Positions 1 through 5,693 of a DNA stretch of 6,261 nucleotides are shown piece by piece (positions within the stretch are counted from its first letter, which is position 1; each line of letters begins with the position of its first letter). The translations under genes were made by a program, and so were the position numbers. The stretch comes from Methylococcaceae bacterium (GTDB lineage: Bacteria > Pseudomonadota > Gammaproteobacteria > Methylococcales > Methylomonadaceae): the NCBI GenBank assembly GCA_013140465.1, contig JABFST010000468.1, positions 1 through 6,261 on the forward strand, written 5' to 3'. Under the pieces are notes generated by a model, which searched no databases, was not told the DNA's origin, and saw only the letters and a program-made list of their open reading frames with translations.

Positions 1-1177
1 GCGTCAAGTCGGCTTCTTTGACGGAAACAAAATCGGGCTTATCTAAAGATTCAAGCTTAACCCTGGCCAAAACCACGTCCGGTTCTATGCCTTCAGCTTG
101 GATTGACCTGCCTGACGGGGTAAAGTAACGCGCTGTTGTCAGCTTAACTGCCGCGCCATTACTGGTGGGCAAAATAGTTTGCACGGAACCTTTGCCAAAC
201 GATTTTTCACCCATAATCACCGCGCGTTTTTGGTCTTGCAATGCACCCGCGACAATTTCAGAGGCCGAAGCCGAACCGGCATTAATCAGCACGACTATCG
301 GCGCACCATCTATCAGATCATCTGCGGCGGCATTAAAACGCATTTCTGAGTTTTCAATACGGCCTTCGGTGTAGACAATCAGGCCGCTTTTTAAGAACGC
401 ATCACTGACTTCTACTGCCGCATTTAAGACACCGCCGGGATTGTTTCTTAAGTCTAGCACCAAGCCTTTCAGTGCGCCGCCGTTGTCTTTTTTCAAGGTT
501 GTTATGGACTCTTTAAGTCCTTCGCCTGTGCCGGACTGGAAGCTGCTGATGCGTACATAACCATAGCCTTTTTCCAAGGTTTTGCTCTTGACGCTCTTAA
601 CTTTAATAATGGCACGCTCCAAGGTCATCTTTAACGGGGCGTCTGCACCTTCACGCACGACCGTCAGCACTATCTTGCTGCCAGGTTCGCCGCGCATTAT
701 TTTTACCGAGTCGGTCAGTGACATGCCTTTAACAGGCTTATCGTCCAATTTGATAATCAAATCGCCGGTTTTGATGCCAGCTTTTTGTGCGGGGGTGTCA
801 TCAATCGGCGAAACAACTTTAATAAAGCCATTTTCCATTGTGACTTCAATGCCCAAGCCACCAAACTGGCCTGTCGTGCCTTCTTTGAGTTCTTGGTATT
901 CTTCTGCCACCAAATAGGCTGAGTGCGGATCCAAGCCGCTTAACATGCCACGAACCGCGTCTTCCAATAATTTCTTGTCGGAAACGGGCTCAACATAATC
1001 CCTTTTTATCCGTCCAAAGATTTCGGTAAATGTCCGCAAGTCTTCGTAAGGCAAGGTTTCAAGCTCATTGGCGGCTTCGTTTTTATCGCGTTGCGCCAAC
1101 ACACTTCCGCACAAGCCCATAAAAACACCCAACATAATGCCTAGGGACAATATAAAAATAGCTTTCTTTTTTAGCAT
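1..1177 (-). CDS. ctpA: Carboxyl-terminal processing protease CtpA (S41), 3' end cut by window
   Basis: Periplasmic serine endoprotease that cleaves protein substrates near their C-termini; family members process or degrade envelope proteins, including peptidoglycan hydrolases. The frame reads leftward from ATG at 1175-1177 and stays open to the window edge, giving 392 residues; family members usually have about 430-480, so a C-terminal tail is missing. Residues 1-28 form a signal peptide (KKK, hydrophobic core, VLA before Gln29). A PDZ domain spans about 104-185 (GGLGIEV at 106-112). The S41 core follows, with LRNNPGG at 243-249, nucleophile Ser304 in GSASASE, Lys329 in FGKGSVQ and Gln333, so the Ser-Lys-Gln active site is intact. 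Cys23 is not in a good lipobox, so a soluble exported enzyme is more likely than a lipoprotein. A GGAG lies 11 bases before the start. It lies 70 bases after envC and is probably cotranscribed. The family is clear; the physiological substrate is unknown. Confidence 0.95.
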   Translation of the reverse strand, partial: MLKKKAIFILSLGIMLGVFMGLCGSVLAQRDKNEAANELETLPYEDLRTFTEIFGRIKRDYVEPVSDKKLLEDAVRGMLSGLDPHSAYLVAEEYQELKEGTTGQFGGLGIEVTMENGFIKVVSPIDDTPAQKAGIKTGDLIIKLDDKPVKGMSLTDSVKIMRGEPGSKIVLTVVREGADAPLKMTLERAIIKVKSVKSKTLEKGYGYVRISSFQSGTGEGLKESITTLKKDNGGALKGLVLDLRNNPGGVLNAAVEVSDAFLKSGLIVYTEGRIENSEMRFNAAADDLIDGAPIVVLINAGSASASEIVAGALQDQKRAVIMGEKSFGKGSVQTILPTSNGAAVKLTTARYFTPSGRSIQAEGIEPDVVLARVKLESLDKPDFVSVKEADLT

Positions 1178-1188
1178 GTGTTTTAGAA

Positions 1189-1192
1189 CTCC
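1189..1192 (-). promoter_or_regulatory. Ribosome binding site of ctpA
   Basis: On the minus strand GGAG ends 11 bases before the ctpA ATG at 1177, a slightly long but usable spacing. It supports this start, which also gives a complete signal peptide. Confidence 0.55.
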
Positions 1193-1247
1193 AAATCCTT
1201 AATTTTTGTATATCTTACCATTTAAGCGTGATTGACTTAAAGGCGGT

Positions 1248-2423
1248 TCATTGTATGCACCAATCCAAAGGGTCAACAGGCACACCTTGCTTACGCACTT
1301 CAAAATAAAGCTCCGCCTCGCTACGTCCACCACTCAAGCCCACAGAGGCAATCACTTCACCTGCCGCGACGTTATCCCCTGTTTTTTTGTACAAGCTCTG
1401 GCTAAACGCATACAGGGTCTTAAAGCCTTGTCCGTGGTCGATGATGGTCAGCAAACCATAACCCTGCAACTGCGCGGCATAAACCACCTTGCCGCGTGCC
1501 ACCGCCTTGATGTCTTGGCCTTCTTCGGCATTAATAAGCACGCCATCCCATACCCCGGACAGGCGCGGACTGCCAAATTTTTGCACCAAATTTCCCTGCA
1601 CAGGCCAAGGCAACATACCTTTAAGTGCGGCAAAATCAAGGTTGGTATCTGCATCTTCTGTGGTGTTGTCCGGCGGGGCTGCAAGTTGGTCTGGCTCTAT
1701 TGCCATTTCTTCATCGGTAATGGGTAACGAAGACATCAGGCTTTCCAGTCTGTCTTTACTTTCTTGCAATTGGTTGAGCTGCTGTTCTCTGGAAGAAAAG
1801 TCATTGCCTAACTTGACCAATAATTCGCTGCGCTGCCGCCTATCCGCATCTAATGCCGATTGCTCCGACTGTTTGCGCACCAAATCCTGCTCCAACAACT
1901 GGGTTTCGGTTTGCTTTTGCCGATCCAGTTGTTCTAAATGCTCAACAGCGGCCTCCATGCCCTTGAGTTTGCGTAAGCGTTCTTTGTTGATGTAAGTAAA
2001 ATACACCATCATGCGGCTTGATAAGGCGGGATCTTGCTGGCTAAGGAGCAGCTTTAATTTTTCTTGCTGGCCCATCGCATAAGCCGCGCGTACTTGGCTA
2101 GCCAGCTCTAGGCTTAGCTGGCTGATTTCAGTTTGATATTGCACCCTGTCTTGGCGGATTAGTTCTAAACTTTGCTGTTTGTGATCGATTTGCAGTTGCA
2201 AGGTTTTTAAGGTGGCGGCTATGTCACCATAGTGTTGTTCAATAGCCGCTAGTTGGTTTTGCAGGTCTTGCTCTTGTTGCGCCAGCTGTTGCATAGCCTG
2301 TTTGACATTATCAATGCCGGATTCGACCTTATCCAGTTCGGCACTGGTTTTGGCATCTTCGGCATAGACTAACTGACTTAAACAAACACTTAGCACCCAA
2401 GCGATAATTGACTGTCTGACCAT
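1248..2423 (-). CDS. envC: EnvC-type murein hydrolase activator (degenerate M23/LytM protein)
   Basis: Periplasmic activator of cell-division N-acetylmuramoyl-L-alanine amidases (AmiA/AmiB in E. coli), recruited by FtsEX; it is not itself a hydrolase. The product has 391 residues (E. coli EnvC about 420). Residues 1-21 are a signal peptide ending VYA before Glu22. About 25-230 is a long Gln/Leu/Glu-rich coiled coil, the part that contacts FtsX in known EnvC. An acidic linker (about 235-266) leads to the LytM domain (267-391). The zinc ligands of active M23 enzymes are gone: the HxGxD site reads Trp292..Leu296, the YAH position has Phe340, and HxH reads Glu371-Leu-Tyr373. This matches EnvC rather than a catalytic peptidase. 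The ATG lies six bases after the gpmI stop with only a GTGGTGG stretch between, so translation is probably coupled to gpmI. ctpA follows downstream. The assignment rests on domain order and the loss of ligands. Confidence 0.93.
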   Translation of the reverse strand: MVRQSIIAWVLSVCLSQLVYAEDAKTSAELDKVESGIDNVKQAMQQLAQQEQDLQNQLAAIEQHYGDIAATLKTLQLQIDHKQQSLELIRQDRVQYQTEISQLSLELASQVRAAYAMGQQEKLKLLLSQQDPALSSRMMVYFTYINKERLRKLKGMEAAVEHLEQLDRQKQTETQLLEQDLVRKQSEQSALDADRRQRSELLVKLGNDFSSREQQLNQLQESKDRLESLMSSLPITDEEMAIEPDQLAAPPDNTTEDADTNLDFAALKGMLPWPVQGNLVQKFGSPRLSGVWDGVLINAEEGQDIKAVARGKVVYAAQLQGYGLLTIIDHGQGFKTLYAFSQSLYKKTGDNVAAGEVIASVGLSGGRSEAELYFEVRKQGVPVDPLDWCIQ

Positions 2424-2429
2424 CCACCA

Positions 2430-3974
2430 CTATGCCGCGTCTATAAGTGAGCGGCCCGTCATCTCAACAGGTTGGGGAACACCCAAAATGGCAAGCATGG
2501 TCGGGGCCAAATCAGACAAGCCACCGTCCGCCAACAATGGCCGAGTGCCGCCGACATGTACGAGCGGGACTTTGTTAGTGGTGTGTGCCGTATGTGCCTG
2601 ACCGCTGTCCTCATCCACCATCTGCTCAATATTGCCGTGGTCAGCGGTCAATAACAACTGCCCGCCAACTGAGTTTAAGGCCGCAACGATGCGCTGCAAG
2701 GCGTGGTCTACGGCTTCTACCGCCAAAATAGCGGCAGGGATGATGCCTGTGTGCCCGACCATGTCGCAATTGGCGTAATTGCAAATAATCACATCGTACT
2801 TGCCGCCCGTGATGGCTGTAACCAAATGGTCGGTGACTTCGGGGGCATTCATTTCCGGTTGCAAATCATAAGTCCTGACTTTAGGCGAAGGCACTAAAAT
2901 ACGGTCTTCCCCAGGGAATGGCGTGTCTATGCCACCATTCAGGAAAAAAGTAACGTGCGCGTATTTTTCAGTTTCGGCAAGGCGCAACTGCGTTAGACCC
3001 AAGTTAGACAAATATTCGCCTAAGCCATTTTTAATGTCCACCGACGGAAAAGCAATGTCATAAGGAAAATCTTGGCTGTATTCGGTTAGTGTGCAGAAAT
3101 AGCTGCGATGTGCGGCGCGTTCGCGGTCAAAACCAGTAAACTCTTCAGAGGTTATTGCGACTGACATTTCCCGCGCCCGATCAGCACGGAAGTTCATGAA
3201 TACGACCGAATCGTCGGGATCCAGTGCCACGGTACTGCCATCGGCAGCCGCAATCGCGGTCGGCAGAACAAACTCATCGGTTTCACCGCGTGCATAAGCG
3301 GCTTCCAAACCTTCGCCCGCTGTTGCCACAGTAAAACTGCCCACACCTTTGGCAATCAAATCATAAGCAGATTTCACCCGCTCCCAACGGTTGTCCCTGT
3401 CCATCGCATAAAAACGCCCGGCAATAGACACTATGCGCCCTACGCCTAACGCTGCAAATTTGGCTTCTATTAAAGCAATAGAGGCACTAGCGCTTTTGGG
3501 TGGCACATCACGCCCGTCCAAAAAGCCATGCAGATAAATTTTGCTTAAACCGCGCTTTGCCGCCAGTTCTATCATAGCCAGTATCTGGTCTTCATGGCTA
3601 TGCACCCCACCTGGTGACAGCAAGCCCATGATATGCAACGCCTTGTCGTTGGCTATCGCCAAATCGACGGCGCGGCATAACACGCTATTGCTAAAAAAGC
3701 TGCCATCTTCTATAGCATCATTCACCTTGGAAAAATCCTGCGGTACATAACGTCCGGTACCAATATGGATATGCCCCACTTCTGAATTGCCCATTTGGTC
3801 TTCAGGCAAGCCCACCGAACGCCCTGAACAATCCAGTAAAGTCATCGGATAGTCTTTTTGTAACTGATCCCAACAAGGGGTGTTCGCCATCGCTATGGCG
3901 TTGTTTTCTTGTTCCAATGAATAGCCAAAGCCATCCAAAATCAGCAATACTAAGGGTTTGGGTCTATGCGACAT
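2430..3974 (-). CDS. gpmI: 2,3-bisphosphoglycerate-independent phosphoglycerate mutase
   Basis: Cytosolic, manganese-dependent enzyme that interconverts 3- and 2-phosphoglycerate in glycolysis and gluconeogenesis through a phosphoserine intermediate. The product has 514 residues, the usual length. It opens with LLILDGFG (metal ligand Asp14) and carries the nucleophile Ser64 in DQMGNSEVGH. Further family motifs are DGRDVPP, GRFYAMDRD, NFRADRAREM, DMVGH (Asp404, His408), TADHGN (Asp445, His446) and HTAHT at 461-465, so all catalytic elements are present. The frame is open 24 codons further upstream to an ATG at 4046, but that extension is unlike the family, whereas the ATG at 3974 has GGAGAG eight bases before it. 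It is the first gene of the leftward gpmI-envC-ctpA block. No convincing promoter for it was found in the shared intergenic region. Confidence 0.97.
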   Translation of the reverse strand: MSHRPKPLVLLILDGFGYSLEQENNAIAMANTPCWDQLQKDYPMTLLDCSGRSVGLPEDQMGNSEVGHIHIGTGRYVPQDFSKVNDAIEDGSFFSNSVLCRAVDLAIANDKALHIMGLLSPGGVHSHEDQILAMIELAAKRGLSKIYLHGFLDGRDVPPKSASASIALIEAKFAALGVGRIVSIAGRFYAMDRDNRWERVKSAYDLIAKGVGSFTVATAGEGLEAAYARGETDEFVLPTAIAAADGSTVALDPDDSVVFMNFRADRAREMSVAITSEEFTGFDRERAAHRSYFCTLTEYSQDFPYDIAFPSVDIKNGLGEYLSNLGLTQLRLAETEKYAHVTFFLNGGIDTPFPGEDRILVPSPKVRTYDLQPEMNAPEVTDHLVTAITGGKYDVIICNYANCDMVGHTGIIPAAILAVEAVDHALQRIVAALNSVGGQLLLTADHGNIEQMVDEDSGQAHTAHTTNKVPLVHVGGTRPLLADGGLSDLAPTMLAILGVPQPVEMTGRSLIDAA

Positions 3975-3982
3975 CTTTCTTA

Positions 3983-3988
3983 CTCTCC
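3983..3988 (-). promoter_or_regulatory. Ribosome binding site that fixes the gpmI start
   Basis: On the minus strand GGAGAG is followed by eight bases and then the ATG at 3974. This is the strongest ribosome binding site in the window. It decides between the internal ATG and the upstream in-frame ATG at 4046, in favour of the 514-residue protein. Confidence 0.75.
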
Positions 3989-4112
3989 ACACACAAAAAT
4001 AAACAAACTGGGCTGACCTGATGCCCAAAAACCTAAGCTCCGGCATGCAATTGATTAAGCATTACCCAAAATGATTGAAAATAAGGTATCATTTTGTTAG
4101 ATTTGTCAGTTT

Positions 4113-4140
4113 TTGGCAAACAGGCAATAATCGTTATATT
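4113..4140 (+). promoter_or_regulatory. Sigma70-type promoter for the arsR-rhodanese unit
   Basis: TTGGCA at 4113-4118 (five of six matches to the -35 consensus) and TATATT at 4135-4140 (five of six to the -10) are separated by 16 bases. Transcription would start near 4147, leaving a leader of about 85 bases before the ATG at 4233. The -10 overlaps the left arm of the inverted repeat at 4137-4171, so a repressor bound there would block polymerase. Seen by eye; not experimentally supported. Confidence 0.55.
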
Positions 4141-4171
4141 AATACACGTTGGCAGCACTTGTGTATAAATA
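4137..4171. promoter_or_regulatory. Inverted repeat, candidate operator of the ArsR-family regulator
   Basis: The left arm TATTAATACAC (4137-4147) and right arm GTGTATAAATA (4161-4171) are reverse complements at 10 of 11 positions; the only mismatch is 4141 against 4167. The spacer is 13 bases. The left arm overlaps the -10 of the rightward promoter and contains the perfect 8-base palindrome TATTAATA. Because the predicted start point (about 4147) would leave the left arm out of the transcript, this is more likely a DNA-binding site than an RNA hairpin. AT-rich palindromes over the core promoter are typical ArsR-family operators. Autoregulation, and perhaps control of the divergent gpmI, is inferred. 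Confidence 0.5.
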
Positions 4172-4232
4172 ATTCTCCATAGGTCCTTTATCACCATTAA
4201 AGCACCACAACCCCGTCGCATTTACTAGCTCT

Positions 4233-4547
4233 ATGGACACAAAAGACCAGCACATCTTATATGATGATAATGATATCGTCAGGGCGGCCCGCTGCCTAAA
4301 GGCCATGTCCCATCCCTTGCGCCTAAAAATTTTGTGCGTGTTGGGCAACAACAAAGTCAGTGTACAAGACATCGTCGATCAGGTCGGGACCAGCCAAAGC
4401 AACATTTCCCAACATTTGTCGATACTACGCGAAAAAAACATCCTAGGTAGCAAAAAAGAAGCCAACCGCGTGTATTACTACATCGATGATGAACGCATGT
4501 TACAGCTCATTAAAATGATGCGGGACGTTTTTTGCACCCTGCATTGA
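4233..4547 (+). CDS. ArsR-family winged-helix repressor, probable persulfide sensor (SqrR/BigR/YgaV-like)
   Basis: Small dimeric DNA-binding repressor of 104 residues, a normal ArsR length. The start of the domain reads LKAMSHPLRLKIL (22-34), and the helix-turn-helix is about 42-66 with recognition helix TSQSNISQHLSILRE (53-67). The beta-hairpin wing is about 71-84 (RVYYYID at 79-85). The ELCVCDL metal box of classical ArsR/SmtB is absent (VSVQDIV occupies that place), so arsenic or zinc sensing there is unlikely. Instead Cys35 (KILCVL) and Cys101 (VFCTLH) sit where the persulfide sensors SqrR, BigR and YgaV have theirs, 66 residues apart; I recall the same spacing for Cys41/Cys107 of SqrR. 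A third Cys is at 21. A rhodanese follows 36 bases downstream, which fits sulfur sensing. There is no clear Shine-Dalgarno before the ATG. The ArsR family is near certain; the ligand is inferred. Confidence 0.92.
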   Translation: MDTKDQHILYDDNDIVRAARCLKAMSHPLRLKILCVLGNNKVSVQDIVDQVGTSQSNISQHLSILREKNILGSKKEANRVYYYIDDERMLQLIKMMRDVFCTLH

Positions 4548-4583
4548 TTCCATCCGATTTTCACACAACCTACGCAGACACAC

Positions 4584-5069
4584 ATGGATCGCTATATAGA
4601 ATTTATCCTTAACCATTATATTTTATCGCTGGCCTTAGCCGTCGTAACTTATATGTTAATTCAGGAGCTTATCGACAACGCCTTTAAAAAATTCGGCTCA
4701 ATTTCACCGCTGATGGCGGTCACTAAAATGAATGACAGCAGCACCTTAATCATAGACGTGCGCGAACCGGATGAGTTTAGCCCTAGCCATATTGAGGAAG
4801 CCCTTAACCTGCCGTTAAGCAAAATGCCAGGCATTTTGGAGAAAATAGCCAGCCACAAAACCACGGCGGTCTTAGTGGTCTGCCAAAACGGCACACGCTC
4901 GGCCTCGGCGGGCAAATTGATGACTAAAGCTGGGTTTGAGCAAGTTTTTGTCATATCAGGCGGTATGCAAGCCTGGGAAACAGACTACAAATATCCCGTA
5001 AAATTAAGCAGCAAAAAAAATAAAGCCAAATCTAACATAATAGTCGTTCCTAACGATAAAGGTAGTTGA
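4584..5069 (+). CDS. Membrane-anchored single-domain rhodanese (YibN-like sulfurtransferase)
   Basis: Likely transfers sulfane sulfur through a cysteine persulfide; anchored in the inner membrane with the catalytic domain probably in the cytoplasm. The product has 161 residues. A single hydrophobic segment lies at about 9-27. The rhodanese domain covers about 39-136, with the signature IIDVREPDEF at 56-65, HIEEALNLP at 69-77, and active-site loop CQNGTRS with nucleophile Cys100 and Arg105. GGMQAW at 125-130 closes the domain. The C-terminal tail is lysine-rich (about 141-150). The architecture and position upstream of secB match E. coli yibN, where grxC lies between the two; here grxC is missing. 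The gene is probably cotranscribed with the ArsR-type regulator 36 bases upstream, suggesting induction by reactive sulfur. No clear Shine-Dalgarno precedes the ATG. The natural sulfur donor and acceptor are unknown. Confidence 0.92.
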   Translation: MDRYIEFILNHYILSLALAVVTYMLIQELIDNAFKKFGSISPLMAVTKMNDSSTLIIDVREPDEFSPSHIEEALNLPLSKMPGILEKIASHKTTAVLVVCQNGTRSASAGKLMTKAGFEQVFVISGGMQAWETDYKYPVKLSSKKNKAKSNIIVVPNDKGS

Positions 5070-5085
5070 AGGGCGACTTTTTATT
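5043..5085 (+). terminator. Possible rho-independent terminator after the rhodanese gene
   Basis: GTCGTTC (5043-5049) can pair with GGGCGAC (5071-5077) as a seven-base-pair stem with two G-U pairs, followed at once by TTTTT (5078-5082). The 21-base loop can add a three-pair AAC/GTT helix. The rhodanese stop codon (5067-5069) falls inside the structure. The stem is modest and the loop large, so it may be leaky or spurious. A second weak hairpin, AATTGGC/GCCAGTT at 5095-5112, has no proper T-tract after it. Confidence 0.35.
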
Positions 5086-5219
5086 AACGCAAATAATTGG
5101 CTTGCGCCAGTTAGATTTTAACCACTATCACGATTGCAATCCTTAACGCTTGGGCTTTAGCCATCACACCCTAAAAACCCACGCACATTTAAACCAACCC
5201 CACAATAGACCTTAAGCAA

Positions 5220-5690
5220 ATGGCAGAAGAACAAGCAAACGTAGAAAAACAATTTTCTATCCAAAAAATCTACACCAAAGACATGTCTTTCGAGACCCCC
5301 AACTCACCGCACATCTTTACCGAACAATGGGAACCCAGCGTCGATTTTAATTTGGGTTCACATGTCGAATCTTTAGACAACGGCCTGTATGAAGTGTCAC
5401 TTACCCTGACCATCACCGTGAAAAGCGGCGAACAAGTGGCTTATTTGGTCGAAGTCAACCAAGCCGGCATTTTTGCCCTAGGCGGTTTTACCGAACAAGA
5501 ACTAGGCCCTATGGTCGGCAGTTTTTGCCCCAACATCCTGTTCCCTTATGCCCGCGAAGCCGTTTCCGACTTAGCCGCCCGAGGCGGGTTTCCACAATTG
5601 CTGCTGGCACCTGTCAACTTTGATGCCATCTACGCACAGCACTTGCAACAATTGCAACAACAAGCACCCGGTTCTGACGCACTGAACTAA
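5220..5690 (+). CDS. secB: Protein-export chaperone SecB
   Basis: Cytosolic tetrameric chaperone that holds presecretory proteins unfolded and hands them to SecA for export through SecYEG. The product has 156 residues, the normal length (E. coli 155). Family landmarks are IQKIYTKDMSFE (14-25), PNSPHIF (27-33), the beta-sheet core with YEVSLTLTITV, and CPNILFPYAREAVSDLAARGGFPQ followed by LAPVNFDA near the C-terminus. The tail is Gln-rich. The ATG gives the standard N-terminus but lacks a recognisable Shine-Dalgarno. The 150-base gap upstream (5070-5219) contains a possible terminator and no gene, and I found no convincing promoter in it. gpsA starts three bases after the stop, as in many gammaproteobacteria. 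Confidence 0.97.
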   Translation: MAEEQANVEKQFSIQKIYTKDMSFETPNSPHIFTEQWEPSVDFNLGSHVESLDNGLYEVSLTLTITVKSGEQVAYLVEVNQAGIFALGGFTEQELGPMVGSFCPNILFPYAREAVSDLAARGGFPQLLLAPVNFDAIYAQHLQQLQQQAPGSDALN

Positions 5691-5693
5691 CGG

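Noticed and set aside
1221..1241. TTTAAG / CTTAAA inverted repeat between envC and ctpA
   Set aside because: Only six AT-rich pairs around a nine-base loop with no T-tract on the transcribed strand, so not a terminator; TAAGAT nearby has no good -35, so no ctpA promoter is claimed.
1251..1995. Overlapping open frames on the plus strand opposite envC, and others opposite ctpA, gpmI and gpsA
   Set aside because: They lie wholly opposite well-conserved genes, show no recognisable domain, and are compositional shadows.
3975..4046. In-frame N-terminal extension of gpmI to the ATG at 4046
   Set aside because: The 24 extra residues do not resemble the family N-terminus, and the ATG at 3974 has a strong GGAGAG at ideal spacing.
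4104..4109. Possible leftward -35 box for gpmI (CTGACA on the minus strand)
   Set aside because: Five of six matches, but no acceptable -10 lies 15-19 bases downstream on that strand. TATAAC on the minus strand (4133-4138) likewise has no -35.
4149..4169. Second rightward promoter from TTGGCA (4149-4154) and TATAAA (4164-4169)
   Set aside because: Spacing is only nine bases, and neither element has a partner at a workable distance.
4172..4187. SqrR-type ATTC-N8-GAAT operator motif
   Set aside because: ATTC occurs at 4172-4175 but there is no GAAT eight bases later; the motif itself is recalled from memory.
5070..5219. Remnant of grxC or a small gene between the rhodanese and secB
   Set aside because: 150 bases is too short for GrxC, and no frame shows a CPYC-like or other glutaredoxin motif.
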